From Streptomyces sp. NBC_01428 (GTDB lineage Bacteria; Actinomycetota; Actinomycetes; Streptomycetales; Streptomycetaceae), in contig NZ_CP109499.1 of assembly GCF_036231965.1 (NCBI RefSeq), positions 4,464,001-4,528,000 of the forward strand: a stretch of 64,000 nt of DNA, given 5' to 3'. Each line of letters opens with the position of its first letter. Position 1 is the first letter of the stretch. Both the position numbers and the translations under genes were made by a program. Under the pieces are notes generated by a model that worked only from the letters and a program-made list of their open reading frames with translations, made no database searches and was not told the origin of the DNA. Below are positions 16,970-26,046 of the stretch, in pieces.

Positions 16970-17710
16970 GTGAGTCAGCCGGAGATGCAGCCCGAGGGTC
17001 CGCCCCAGGAGGGGCGGAGCGAGGGGGCGGGGCTGCGGCCGGGCGACCTGACGGGCCGGCCGTTTCCGCTGGGCGACTGGGGGGAGCCCGCCGACCGGCT
17101 CCACGAGCTGTACCGCTGGGTGGAGCAGGGCGCCCTCGACACGGCGTCCTGGTACCTCGGCGACCGGATGTGGAAGCGGTGGGGCGCGCGGCTGCTGCGG
17201 TGCGGGGCCGCGGTCGGCGCCGTAGCCGGCGCCGCGCTGCCGCTGCTCGACCTGACCGGGTCGGCGGGCGGGGTGGCGCCCTGGGGGTATCTGGCGCTGC
17301 TGCTCGCCGTCGCCTGTGTCGCCGTGGACCGGTTCTTCGGGGTGACCTCCGGCTGGATAAGGGACGTGGCCACCGCGCAGGCCGTGCAGCGCCGCCTCCA
17401 GGTGCTCCAGTTCGACTGGGCGTCGGAGAGCGTGCGGGAGGTGCTCGGCCCCACCGACGGGACCGCCGGCGAGGCGGCGGAGCGGTGTCTCGGGGTGCTG
17501 CGGAAGTTCTCGGAGGACGTCACGGAACTGGTGCGCACCGAGACGGCGGACTGGATGGTGGAGTTCCGCACGGGTCCGGCGCCGCTCGGCATCCAGTCGT
17601 CGACGGTCGGCGCGCCCCGGGTCGACGGGGCCCATCTCAACGGCCGGGTCCCGCTGCCGCCGGGCACCCGCCCGAACATGCCCCGCCAGCGCCCGCCGGA
17701 GCCCCGCTGA
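16970..17710 (+). CDS. SLATT-like two-TM membrane protein
   Basis: A 246-residue protein. A Pro/Glu/Gly-rich N-terminus leads to the helix DRLHELYRWVEQGALDTASWYLGDRMWKRW (about 38-68, quoted in parts), two TM helices around 70-95 and 105-120, and a long cytosolic helix FFGVTSGWIRDVATAQAVQ. A Pro/Arg-rich tail follows. This helix-2TM-helix plan matches SLATT domains (SMODS/SLOG-associating 2TM effectors), assigned from memory of similar Streptomyces proteins. Elsewhere SLATT proteins act as membrane effectors beside nucleotide sensors. No SMODS or SLOG gene is present here, so a housekeeping role is equally possible. GTG start at 16970 with GAGGGAG upstream. It converges on the PstS-like gene with only 39 bases between. 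Confidence 0.6.
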   Translation: MSQPEMQPEGPPQEGRSEGAGLRPGDLTGRPFPLGDWGEPADRLHELYRWVEQGALDTASWYLGDRMWKRWGARLLRCGAAVGAVAGAALPLLDLTGSAGGVAPWGYLALLLAVACVAVDRFFGVTSGWIRDVATAQAVQRRLQVLQFDWASESVREVLGPTDGTAGEAAERCLGVLRKFSEDVTELVRTETADWMVEFRTGPAPLGIQSSTVGAPRVDGAHLNGRVPLPPGTRPNMPRQRPPEPR

Positions 17711-17749
17711 GGACGGCCCCCTGGTGAGGCCGGGATCGGCGCGGGAGGG

Positions 17750-19282
17750 TCAGCCCGCGCCGCAGATCCTCAGCCCCACCGGCGTCCCGCACGGCAGGTG
17801 GCCATGGGTGCGGACGACGTCCTGGCCGCTGCCCCGGCCGACGTACGACAGGAAGCTGGAGGCGAGCGAGTCGGCCGGCGGCTGCCCATAGGTGTAGGCG
17901 TACTCGATCTCGCGGTACGGGTAGTCCGAGGTGCCGTGTTCCAGATCCTCGACGGAGGCGGTGTGGCCGTCGAGGCCCAGCCGGTGCAGGCCCTGGTGCC
18001 CGATGGCGTTGTTGAGCTCGCTGTAGCCGATCGCGCCGGGCAGCCGGGCGACCGTGTTCAGCACCTGGTCGGTGGAGTCGAGTTCGCAGCGCACCAGCGG
18101 CGCCGTCGCGTCGTCCTTGTGGACGCAGTCCAGCGAGGAGTTGGCGATCTCGCCGCGCCCGAGCGCCCGCCGCTGGAACACCTGCCGGGTACCGGAGTTG
18201 GCGTCCCGGCTGACGAGCAGGACGGGCCGGTCGGGTCCGCCGAGCTGCTTCCAGTTCCTGATCTCGCCCCGGTACAGCCGTCGTACGTCCGTCAGCGACA
18301 GGTTCCGGAGCGGGATGGCGTCGTTGACGACCAGCGTGAAGACCGAGACCGCGACCCGGTTCTCCCGCAGCCGGGGGAAGTCGCCCGGCTTGGGGCCGTC
18401 GGAGAGGGCGACGACGGCCGGTGAGCCGTTCTTCGACTCCTGCCCCGCCGCGTCGAGTTCGCGCACCCCGGCGGTGCTGCCATGGGCGTCGACGGTGATC
18501 GTCGCGCCCGCGCAGTCCTCCTCGTACTTCTCGGCGAGTTCGCGCATCACGGGCTCGAAGGCGGTGGACCCGGTGACCGTCAGGGTGCCCTGCGCGCAGC
18601 CGATCGGGGGCGGCGAGTCGTCGCGCAGCACCACGATCAGCGCGAGGGTGACGACGCACACCGTGAGCAGCACGGTGATCAGCCGGGCGGCGCGGCTGAA
18701 CAACGGCGGCTGGTCGTCCGGTGTCGTACTGCGGTTGGGCCGGACCTCGCCGTCGCGGATGCCGCCGATGAGCCGTATCGGGCATCCCACGTCGCCGCCG
18801 GACAGCAGGACGAGCACCTTGAAGTGCTCGCCCCGGTTGAGCGGGACCCGCGGGATGCGCAGGGTGCCGTCCGCGTAGCCGAGGCCCGCCGCGGCGGTGA
18901 AGTGGTCCATCAGGTGGTCGGTGCCGGGCGGCTGGGTCACGGACACACCCCGGATGGTCCGGTCGGTGAACACGGCGGTCAGGCCGTGCCGTTCGCGGCT
19001 CGTGTAGTCGTCCCCGGCGATGCTCTGCGCGCCGTCGTTCTCGATCCGCAGCAGCACGAGGGTGGCGTCGGACATGCCGGGGGTCTCGTCGAACAGGCCG
19101 AGCCGTACGTTCGCGCGCCCCGAGCGGACGTCGTCGCCGATCGGGTTGTCCATCTGCACGCGGTAGCCCAGCCGTTTCCGGCGGGGCACCCTGCGTTCGT
19201 ACCAGACCATGACGGCGGAGGCGACGACACCGATGACGGCGGTCCCGACGGCCACGACGTTCTCTGCGCTCAGCCACTCCAC
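17750..19282 (-). CDS. Membrane-anchored PstS-like substrate-binding protein
   Basis: A 510-residue protein with unusual architecture. TM1 lies at 8-28, a ~165-residue domain follows (30-195; beta-rich with RIENDGAQSIAGDDYTSR), TM2 at 199-219, and a complete phosphate-binding-like domain from about 232 to the end. The latter has GSTAFEPVM near 238-246, DAHGSTAGVRE, ANSGTRQVF and GAIGYSELNNAIGH, all typical of PstS ligand loops. It lacks a lipobox, so the binding domain is tethered rather than lipidated and no transporter permease is adjacent. A sensor role is therefore as likely as transport. It lies upstream of the Ser/Thr kinase gap on the same strand. Confidence 0.72.
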   Translation of the reverse strand: MEWLSAENVVAVGTAVIGVVASAVMVWYERRVPRRKRLGYRVQMDNPIGDDVRSGRANVRLGLFDETPGMSDATLVLLRIENDGAQSIAGDDYTSRERHGLTAVFTDRTIRGVSVTQPPGTDHLMDHFTAAAGLGYADGTLRIPRVPLNRGEHFKVLVLLSGGDVGCPIRLIGGIRDGEVRPNRSTTPDDQPPLFSRAARLITVLLTVCVVTLALIVVLRDDSPPPIGCAQGTLTVTGSTAFEPVMRELAEKYEEDCAGATITVDAHGSTAGVRELDAAGQESKNGSPAVVALSDGPKPGDFPRLRENRVAVSVFTLVVNDAIPLRNLSLTDVRRLYRGEIRNWKQLGGPDRPVLLVSRDANSGTRQVFQRRALGRGEIANSSLDCVHKDDATAPLVRCELDSTDQVLNTVARLPGAIGYSELNNAIGHQGLHRLGLDGHTASVEDLEHGTSDYPYREIEYAYTYGQPPADSLASSFLSYVGRGSGQDVVRTHGHLPCGTPVGLRICGAG

Positions 19283-19434
19283 TGCGAGTCACTCCCCCGG
19301 GCGCTGCGGTGCGGTCACCGTACGGCGCCGCCGGGGAACGGCCGACATACACGGGGTGAACTTCAACAGCCTTCGGGGAAAGGGGCGTTGACGGCACGCG
19401 TGACGGGTCCGCGAGGCCTCGGCCGCGGGTGCGC

Positions 19435-21441
19435 TCAGCCGTTCTTCTCGTAGACCAGCGCCTCGCCCGAGGTCGTGTTCACCCGGCGCAGGCCGCCGTC
19501 CGACAGGAGGGTGATCTCGGAGGCGGCGCCCGGGGAGCAGGAGGACAGCGGTTCGCCTGAGGTGACCTGGGAGGGGCCGATCGCCAGTGTTCCGCCGGCC
19601 GGCGCGCTCGTGAGGGTGGCCTGGAAGACGCAGTGGTAGGTGCCGCTGCCGGCGGGGCCGTCGGCGGTGAGGGTGAGCACGGGGTCGCCGACCTCGCCCT
19701 GCCGGATGGTCAGCCGACGGGTGTTGTGGCCGGTGGCGTTGTCGATGGTGGTGTCCCAGGTGCCGAGGAAGGCCTCGGGGACGGTGCCCGCGGCCGGGTC
19801 CCCGGCGCTCGGGGAGGCGGACGCGGCGGACGGCGCCCGTGAGGCGCTCCCGTCCGGTGACGCGGGCCCGGCGGAGGTCGCGGGGGACGCCTTGGAGTCG
19901 TCGTCGCCGCCGCTGCCGCCGCCGTTCATCAGCGCGTACACACTGCCGCCCGCGCCGAGCGCGACGACCAGGGCCACCACGACGAGGAAGGCGGTGGACC
20001 GGCCGCTGCGGCGCGCGGGTCCGGGTCCGGCCGGGACGGCGGTGGGCCCGTACGGCGGGGTCGGGCCGTAGGGCGGGGTGGAGCCGCCGGGGCCGTACGG
20101 GGGCGTCGAGCCGTACGGCGCCTGGGGGCCGCCCCAGCCGGCCTGCGGATAGCCGTACGCGGGAGCCGGGCCCTGGCCGGTCGGCTGCGGGTGCTGCTGC
20201 GGATAGCCGTACGCGGGGTGCGGGCCGGCGGGCGCCGGCGGAGGCGTGGTCCCCGGGCCGGCGACGACGGTGGGGAGATGGCCGACCGGGCCGGGGCCGA
20301 CCGGTGCGGACGGGGCCGACCCGTCGTCGGGCGCGGCGGGGGCGTGCTCCGGGGACGCCTCCGCGGACGCGCCGGGCGTCGTGGAGGAGGGCGGGCCCGC
20401 GGGGACGGGCGGGGCGGCCGGCGGCTTGGACATGTCCGGTGCGGGGAGCGGCCGTTCGGGCGCGGGCGGCGGCAGAGCGGGGCGGGCCGGGGCGGCGGCG
20501 ACGGCGGGCGCCTGCCGCTCGTCGGGGTCCTCGGTGTCCAGCAACTGCACGGCGTGACGGCCGAGTTGGGCGACCAGTGCGCTGGGCAGCCAGGGGTCAC
20601 GGGTGCGGCCGTCGGCGACGGTGTCCTCCGCGCCGGTGCGGGCGAGGATCTCGTCGAGGCCGGGACGGGCCGCGGGGTCCTTGCGCAGGCAGGCGCGCAC
20701 GAGGTCGGACAGGCTCTCGGGGACTCCCGACAGATCGGGTTCTTCCTGCGCGATGCGGAACATCATCGCGTGCACACCGCTGTTGGACGCGCCGAACGGC
20801 AGGGCGCCGGTGGCGGCGTACGACAGGACCGAGCCGAGGCAGAAGATGTCACAGGCGGGGGTGACGCGGTCGCCGCGCACCTGCTCGGGGGCCATGAAAC
20901 CGGGGGATCCGACGAGCGCGCCGGTGCGGGTGAGCCCGCCGTCGGTCACCGTCTCCAGGGCGCGGGCGATACCGAAGTCGATGACGCGCGGGCCGTCGAT
21001 GGTGACCAGGACGTTCGAGGGCTTGAGGTCGCGGTGGATGAGGTTCGCGGCGTGGATGTCCTGGAGCGCGTGCGCGAGTCCGGCGGCGAGGATGCGCACG
21101 GACCGCTCGGGCAGCGCGCCGTGGTCGTGCCCGACGACGGTCTGGAGCGAGGGGCCGGCGACGTAGCCGGTGGCCACCCACGGGATCACGGCCTCGGTGT
21201 CGGCGTCCAGGACGGGCGCGGTCCAGTACCCCCCGACGCGGCGCGCGGCCTGCACCTCCTGGCGGAACCGGGCCCGGAACTCCTCCTGTTCGGCGAGTTC
21301 CGCACGGACGAGCTTGACGGCGACGGTGCGTCCCCGGTCGGACCGGGCGAGATAGACGTGCCCCATGCCGCCGGCGCCGAGCCGTGCCAGCAGCCGGTAC
21401 GCCCCGATCTGCCGCGGGTCCCCCGCCCCCAGTTTCTCCAT
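19435..21441 (-). CDS. Membrane Ser/Thr protein kinase (PknB-type)
   Basis: A 668-residue kinase. The catalytic domain spans about 14-270: Gly loop LGAGGMGHVY (21-30), Lys43 in AVKLV, HRDLKPSN with Asp138, and DFG with Asp155, followed by the APE-type block MAPEQVRGD. A 200-residue Pro-rich linker includes PYG/YGYPQ repeats (410-466). One TM helix lies at 483-505. The extracytoplasmic end (506-668) carries a beta-rich domain with two cysteines (YHCVFQA and SSCSPGA), which may bind a ligand; there are no PASTA repeats. The ATG at 21441 is preferred because GGGAGG lies 12 bases upstream, while the earlier GTG abuts it. Its target is unknown. Confidence 0.93.
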   Translation of the reverse strand: MEKLGAGDPRQIGAYRLLARLGAGGMGHVYLARSDRGRTVAVKLVRAELAEQEEFRARFRQEVQAARRVGGYWTAPVLDADTEAVIPWVATGYVAGPSLQTVVGHDHGALPERSVRILAAGLAHALQDIHAANLIHRDLKPSNVLVTIDGPRVIDFGIARALETVTDGGLTRTGALVGSPGFMAPEQVRGDRVTPACDIFCLGSVLSYAATGALPFGASNSGVHAMMFRIAQEEPDLSGVPESLSDLVRACLRKDPAARPGLDEILARTGAEDTVADGRTRDPWLPSALVAQLGRHAVQLLDTEDPDERQAPAVAAAPARPALPPPAPERPLPAPDMSKPPAAPPVPAGPPSSTTPGASAEASPEHAPAAPDDGSAPSAPVGPGPVGHLPTVVAGPGTTPPPAPAGPHPAYGYPQQHPQPTGQGPAPAYGYPQAGWGGPQAPYGSTPPYGPGGSTPPYGPTPPYGPTAVPAGPGPARRSGRSTAFLVVVALVVALGAGGSVYALMNGGGSGGDDDSKASPATSAGPASPDGSASRAPSAASASPSAGDPAAGTVPEAFLGTWDTTIDNATGHNTRRLTIRQGEVGDPVLTLTADGPAGSGTYHCVFQATLTSAPAGGTLAIGPSQVTSGEPLSSCSPGAASEITLLSDGGLRRVNTTSGEALVYEKNG

Positions 21442-21520
21442 GGCAGCGCCCACCCTCCCCCGTGTGTGTGCAACAGCCCGAGGATAGTGCGGCGCCCCGG
21501 GCCCGCGGGCGGGCCCCCGT

Positions 21521-22024
21521 CTACGGTTCCGTCACGGATCGTGCCGGTTCGGTAACAGGAAGCGCCGGTTCCGCGAGGTCCTCCGCGGCGAGCCCGTCGA
21601 GGACGGCGGAGAGGCGCTCCAGGGCCTGGACGGTCTCGGCGAGCGCTTCGGGGCCGAGCGCCTCGGCGATCCGGTCGGCGTAGGCGGCGTGACCGGGACC
21701 GATCGCGGCGATGGCCGCGCGGCCCCGCTCGGTCGGGGCGAGGAGCTTGGCGCGGCGGTGGGCGGGGTTGGGCCGGTACGCGGCGAGGCCCTTGTCGACG
21801 AGCAGGTCCGCGACGCGCTGCACGCTCTGCCGGGTGATGCCCATGACGCGGGCGATCCCGGAGACCGGCAGGGGTTCGCCGAGGACGGCGCCGAGGACCT
21901 GCCACCATGCGGCGGTGATGCCGGCCGGCCGGGCCAGGTCCTCGGCCACGGAGAGGTACTGCCCGTTGAGCCGGAACACCGCGAGGGCGCTGCGGCTGAA
22001 CAGGTCCTGGCGCCGCCCGCTCAC
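21521..22024 (-). CDS. MarR-family transcriptional regulator
   Basis: A 167-residue winged-helix regulator. The helix-turn-helix lies at about 55-78 (VSGIARVMGITRQSVQRVADLL) and the wing contains NPAHRRAKLLAPTERG. The C-terminal tail has a short PVTEPARSVTEP repeat. Its GTG overlaps the stop of the DJ-1-type gene in GTGA (22021-22024), so the pair is translationally coupled. It probably represses its own operon through the TGTCAA elements at 22701-22725. The inducer is unknown. Confidence 0.9.
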   Translation of the reverse strand: MSGRRQDLFSRSALAVFRLNGQYLSVAEDLARPAGITAAWWQVLGAVLGEPLPVSGIARVMGITRQSVQRVADLLVDKGLAAYRPNPAHRRAKLLAPTERGRAAIAAIGPGHAAYADRIAEALGPEALAETVQALERLSAVLDGLAAEDLAEPALPVTEPARSVTEP

Positions 22025-22656
22025 CGGCCCGCCTTCTCCAGCACGGCGTAGGCCGCGGCGTCGGAGTCGTGGAACAGCCGGTACAAGGCGTCCAGGACCT
22101 CTCCCTCGTAGACCCCGAGGAGGCCGAGGACCTCGCGGGCGAAGGCGACGGGTTCGGTGGGTCCGGCGGTGATCAGGAGCCCGTCGGTGACGGCGTCCGC
22201 GTCGACGTACCGCTCGCCGCCCGCGTAGCCCGTGGCGGCCAGGTAGAACGAGACCGCGCTGGTGTGCGCCCGGTCGTCGAGCAGACCCTCGCGCGCGAGG
22301 CCGGCGGTCGCTCCGCAGATGGCCGCGACGGGCACCCCGGCGTTGAGGAACGCGCGGGCGGCGCGGGCGAAGGGGGCCAGGTCGCCCGAGGTGTCCCAGA
22401 GGGAGGCGCCGGTGAGGACGAGCAGCGAGCTGTCCTCGGGGCGCAGCTCGTCGAGCGCGAGGTCAGGCATGACGCGCAGGCCGCCCATGGTGGTGACGGG
22501 TTCGCGGCCGGGGCCGACGGTGCGGACCGGGTAGCCGGCGCGGGCGAGGTGCGCGGTCGCGTGGCCCGTCTCCCAGTCGGCGAAGGTGTCGTAGACGGCG
22601 AGATGGACGGGCTTGCGGGGTGCGGTGCCGGCGTCGGTGTCCGTGGTGGCGTTCAT
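22021..22656 (-). CDS. DJ-1/PfpI-family protein
   Basis: A 211-residue class I glutamine-amidotransferase-like protein. The nucleophile elbow is AAICGATAGLA with a Cys near residue 103, followed by a HTSAVSFYLA strand. Such proteins include glyoxalase III/deglycase-like enzymes, proteases and AraC-type sensors; the substrate cannot be chosen from sequence. The ATG at 22656 is preferred because GAGGAGG lies about ten bases upstream, whereas the GTG three codons earlier is too close. It is first in the two-gene operon with a MarR repressor. Confidence 0.85.
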   Translation of the reverse strand: MNATTDTDAGTAPRKPVHLAVYDTFADWETGHATAHLARAGYPVRTVGPGREPVTTMGGLRVMPDLALDELRPEDSSLLVLTGASLWDTSGDLAPFARAARAFLNAGVPVAAICGATAGLAREGLLDDRAHTSAVSFYLAATGYAGGERYVDADAVTDGLLITAGPTEPVAFAREVLGLLGVYEGEVLDALYRLFHDSDAAAYAVLEKAGR

Positions 22657-22700
22657 GTCGGTCACTCCTCCTCGGCGGGCGGAAGCTTATGTGAGCATGC

Positions 22701-22725
22701 TGTCAATTGGACAGGATGTTGTCAA
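22701..22725 (-). promoter_or_regulatory. Candidate promoter/operator of the DJ-1/MarR operon
   Basis: The minus strand reads TTGACA twice (complement of 22720-22725 and of 22701-22706). The first TTGACA is a perfect -35 box, with a weak CAGCAT -10 about 17 bases later. TGTC and GACA arms (22701-22704, 22710-22713) form an inverted repeat around AATTG. This arrangement suits MarR autorepression by occlusion of the promoter. Confidence 0.5.
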
Positions 22726-22855
22726 GAGAGGAGGGCGGGTCGGCCGGGCACGCCCCGGGGGCCGCCGCGAAGCCCGACAGACTGTCGCGGAAAGGCCCCG
22801 TCCACAGACAGGACGCCGATATCGCGTCCGGTCCGTGGACATTTACGCTGCGCGC

Positions 22856-24211
22856 ATGACCCCTCAGCCCAACCCCCAGGCCGGCGCCGCAGTGAAGGCC
22901 GCGGACCGCGCGCACGTGTTCCACTCCTGGTCAGCGCAGGAGCTCATCGACCCGCTCGCCGTCGCAGGCGCCGAGGGGTCGTACTTCTGGGACTACGAAG
23001 GCAAGCGGTATCTGGACTTCACCAGCGGCCTCGTCTTCACCAACATCGGCTACCAGCACCCGAAGGTCGTCGCCGCGATCCAGGAACAGGCCGCGACCCT
23101 GTCCACGTTCGCGCCCGCCTTCGCCGTCGAGGCCCGCTCGGAGGCCGCCCGGCTGATCGCCGAGCGGACCCCCGGCGACCTGGACAAGATCTTCTTCACC
23201 AACGGCGGCGCGGAGGCCGTCGAGAACGCCACCCGGATGGCCCGGCTGCACACCGGCCGCCCGAAGGTGCTCTCCGCCTACCGCTCGTACCACGGCGCCA
23301 CCTCCACCGCGATCAACCTCACCGGCGACCCCCGGCGCTGGGCGAACGACAACGGCGCGGCCGGTGTCGTGCGCTTCTGGGCGCCGTTCCTGTACCGCAG
23401 CCCCTTCCACTCGGACACCGAGCGGCAGGAGTGCGAGCGCGCCCTCACGCACCTGGAGGACACGATCGCCTTCGAGGGCCCGGGAACCATAGCGGCCCTC
23501 ATCCTGGAGACGATCCCGGGCACGGCGGGCATCATGACGCCGCCCGCCGGCTACCTCGCCGGGGTGCGGGAGATCTGCGACCGCTACGGGATCGTCTTCA
23601 TCCTGGACGAGGTCATGGCCGGGTTCGGGCGCACCGGCAAGTGGTTCGCCGCCGACCACTTCGACGTGACGCCGGACCTGATGACCTTCGCCAAGGGAGT
23701 GAACTCCGGCTACGTCCCGCTGGGCGGCGTGGCGATCTCCGCCGAGATCGCCGAGACCTTCGCCAAGCGGCCCTACCCCGGCGGCCTCACCTACTCGGGG
23801 CACCCGCTGGCCTGCGCCGCCGCCGTCGCGACGATCAACGTCATGGAGGAGGAGGGCATCGTCGACCAGGCCGCCGCCATCGGCGAGACCGTCATCGGAC
23901 CGGGCCTGCGCGAGCTGGCGGAACGCCACCCGAGCATCGGCGACGTGCGCGGCACGGGCGTCTTCTGGGCGCTGGAGCTGGTGAAGAGCCGCGAGACCCG
24001 CGAGCCGCTGGTCCCGTACAACGCGGCGGGCGAGGCGAACGCGCCGATGGCCGCGTTCGGCGCGGCGGCCAAGGCCCGCGGTCTGTGGCCCTTCATCAAC
24101 ATGAACCGCACGCACGTCGTGCCGCCGTGCAACGTCACCGAGGCCGAGGCCAAGGAAGGGCTCGCGGTGCTGGACGAGGCCCTGTCGGTCGCGGACGAGC
24201 ACACGGTCTGA
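22856..24211 (+). CDS. Class-III PLP-dependent aminotransferase
   Basis: A 451-residue fold-type I aminotransferase of the class-III (omega) group. NGGAEAVENATRMAR and YHGATSTA bind the cofactor phosphate. FILDEVMAGFGRTGKWF carries the Asp that contacts the pyridine nitrogen, and Lys280 in MTFAKGVNSGYVPLGG forms the aldimine. Members transfer amino groups from beta-alanine, 4-aminobutyrate, taurine or diamines to pyruvate or 2-oxoglutarate; the substrate here is not resolved. The ATG at 22856 matches homologues, and the longer frame runs through the promoter of the divergent DJ-1 operon. A GntR gene follows on the same strand after a ~190-base gap. Confidence 0.9.
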   Translation: MTPQPNPQAGAAVKAADRAHVFHSWSAQELIDPLAVAGAEGSYFWDYEGKRYLDFTSGLVFTNIGYQHPKVVAAIQEQAATLSTFAPAFAVEARSEAARLIAERTPGDLDKIFFTNGGAEAVENATRMARLHTGRPKVLSAYRSYHGATSTAINLTGDPRRWANDNGAAGVVRFWAPFLYRSPFHSDTERQECERALTHLEDTIAFEGPGTIAALILETIPGTAGIMTPPAGYLAGVREICDRYGIVFILDEVMAGFGRTGKWFAADHFDVTPDLMTFAKGVNSGYVPLGGVAISAEIAETFAKRPYPGGLTYSGHPLACAAAVATINVMEEEGIVDQAAAIGETVIGPGLRELAERHPSIGDVRGTGVFWALELVKSRETREPLVPYNAAGEANAPMAAFGAAAKARGLWPFINMNRTHVVPPCNVTEAEAKEGLAVLDEALSVADEHTV

Positions 24212-24400
24212 GGCCGTAGCGGCCCCCGCCCCCTCCGCCCCCGCCCTGCCCCGTCCTCCACGGGGACGAGGGGGACGGGCGGCGGGGGCCGGTCGCGTGA
24301 CGCCCCGCTCCGCCACGGCGGCGGGGGAGCCGCCCGCCGAATCCCACCGCGTATGGTGTCCTGCTCGGGGAGACACGCGACGGGGAGTGAGACCACCACC

Positions 24401-25096
24401 ATGGCCGGCACCGGCCGCACGGGCGGCGTTACCCGCAGCACCCTGCGCCAGCAGATCGCGGACGCGCTCCGCGACGAGGTGCTCGGGGGCCGGCTCCAGC
24501 CGGGCCAGGAGTTCACGGTCAAGGAGATCGCCGAGCAGTACGGCGTCTCCGCCACCCCTGTCCGCGAGGCCCTGGTCGACCTCTCGGCGCAGGGCCTGCT
24601 GGACGCCGACCAGCACCGCGGCTTCCGGGTCCACGAGTACTCGGCCGCCGACTACCGCGGCATGATCGAGGCGCGCGGTCTGGTCACGGAGGGCATGTTC
24701 CAGGCCCTCGTGGCCGGCGGCCTACGGCAGTTCGACGATCCGCGCGCGGTCGCCCTGCTCGCCGGCGTCCGGCGCCGCGGCGAGGAGGCCCAGCGCGCGG
24801 CCTCGGCCGGCGACCTGAACATCCTCATCGGGTACGACCTGCGGTTCTGGCGCGAGCTCAGCAGCCTCTACGGCAACCCCTACCTCGGCGACTTCCTGCA
24901 CCGGCTGCGGGTCCAGTCCTGGGTCTGCACGGTCCAGCACCTGCGCCACGTCGCGGACCTCAAGGGCCACCTGTGGTCGGCCCACACGGAGCTCGTGGAC
25001 GCCCTCGCCCGCCGCGACCCCGGGACGGCGCGGGCGATCGTGACGGCGTACAACGAGCACGCGCTCGGCCTCGTCGAACACCTCGACGCGGAATGA
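24401..25096 (+). CDS. GntR-family (FCD) transcriptional regulator
   Basis: A 231-residue regulator. The N-terminal winged helix lies at about 13-75, with LRQQIADALRDEVLGGRLQPG then the recognition segment QYGVSATPVREALVDL. An all-helical FCD effector domain follows, with YDLRFWRELSSLYGNPYL and an H-x-E-L-VDAL block near 195. FCD members usually sense carboxylates or amino acids. It lies downstream of, and parallel to, the aminotransferase gene and could control it. The ATG at 24401 was chosen over the upstream ATG at 24353, which adds unconserved residues; the spacing of its GGGGAG (13 bases) is rather long. Confidence 0.9.
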   Translation: MAGTGRTGGVTRSTLRQQIADALRDEVLGGRLQPGQEFTVKEIAEQYGVSATPVREALVDLSAQGLLDADQHRGFRVHEYSAADYRGMIEARGLVTEGMFQALVAGGLRQFDDPRAVALLAGVRRRGEEAQRAASAGDLNILIGYDLRFWRELSSLYGNPYLGDFLHRLRVQSWVCTVQHLRHVADLKGHLWSAHTELVDALARRDPGTARAIVTAYNEHALGLVEHLDAE

Positions 25097-25207
25097 ACCC
25101 ACGGGTCCGCCGGGTACGGACTTGCGTACGGCCCCCTTCACAGGACCGCCACGCGCACTACGCTGCCCTGACCACCGTGCACCCCAAGGAGCAAGAGGAG
25201 CCGTCTG

Positions 25208-25858
25208 TTGGCCTGTGACCTGTGGTTGGTCCCGCTCGTCGACGTGCTGTGCCACACCCCCGACAACCCCTTCGCCGAGGAACTCGCGCTCTACGACAAG
25301 GTGCTCGCCGAGGCCGGACTCCCACCCGTCCCGGTGTACGCGTACATGCCCGGCCTCTCCGGTGACGTCGCCCCGGTCGCCGGATTCGACTACGACGCGC
25401 TGCACTTCCTGCGCCGCGCCTACCTCCTCCAGATGTGCGGGCTCGCCGTCACCCCGGTCGACGAACTGGGCGGCGACTACGAGCAGTTGCTGGAGATGTT
25501 CGAGACGAACGCCCAGCAGTCCCATCTGGTCTGGCACTACGACCACGCGGGCGCCTATGTCCCGGTCGACTTCCCGCATCCGCTGGCCAACGACGAACTC
25601 CTCGCGGGCGGCGGCCCCCTGGGCTCCTCCCACGCCCTGCTGCGCGAGCTGGAGTTCGTGGCTCCCGTCATCGGCATCGACCCGGCGAACCCGCCGGCCC
25701 CGCCGCAGCCCCCCAGCGCTCCCACCGAGCTGGAGGAGCCGGCCGCCCCCGCTCCCTACGACGCCAGCCCCTTCGCCCGCGAGCGGCACGTCTGGCTGGG
25801 CCTCCACGCAGCGGCCACCCGCAGCCTCGCCCAGGGCTCGATGATCATCTTCAGCTGA
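25208..25858 (+). CDS. Conserved-looking protein of unknown function (TTG start)
   Basis: A 216-residue protein I do not recognise. The start begins CDLWLVPLVDVLCHTPDNPFA (quoted from residue 3, abbreviated) with strong coding bias, a YDYDALHFLRRAYLLQMCGL helix and a Pro/Ala-rich linker (160-185). A conserved-looking C-terminus reads RERHVWLGLHAAATRSLAQG. There is no signal peptide and no TM segment. The TTG at 25208 is supported by GAGGAG eight bases upstream and the lack of another good start. Internal cysteines and an HYDH cluster near 110 could bind metal, but nothing proves this. Confidence 0.75.
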   Translation: MACDLWLVPLVDVLCHTPDNPFAEELALYDKVLAEAGLPPVPVYAYMPGLSGDVAPVAGFDYDALHFLRRAYLLQMCGLAVTPVDELGGDYEQLLEMFETNAQQSHLVWHYDHAGAYVPVDFPHPLANDELLAGGGPLGSSHALLRELEFVAPVIGIDPANPPAPPQPPSAPTELEEPAAPAPYDASPFARERHVWLGLHAAATRSLAQGSMIIFS

Positions 25859-26046
25859 CCGGGGCTTCCTGGTGCGGTCCTCCGGCGCGTCCGGACCCGC
25901 ACCGGGCCCCGCCCCCACGCTCACCCGGCGGTCCGGCACGGGACGCGTCGGGACACGTCGGGGCACGCGAAACGTCACCGCAGCCGCCACCCTCCGGGGA
26001 GGAGGAGGGGGCGGCGGCGGAGTGCGGGGCGGGGGCGGACGGGTGG

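Noticed and set aside
16970..17710. SLATT-like gene as part of an antiphage (CBASS-like) system
   Set aside because: No nucleotidyltransferase, SLOG or sensor gene is adjacent, and the surroundings are core housekeeping genes.
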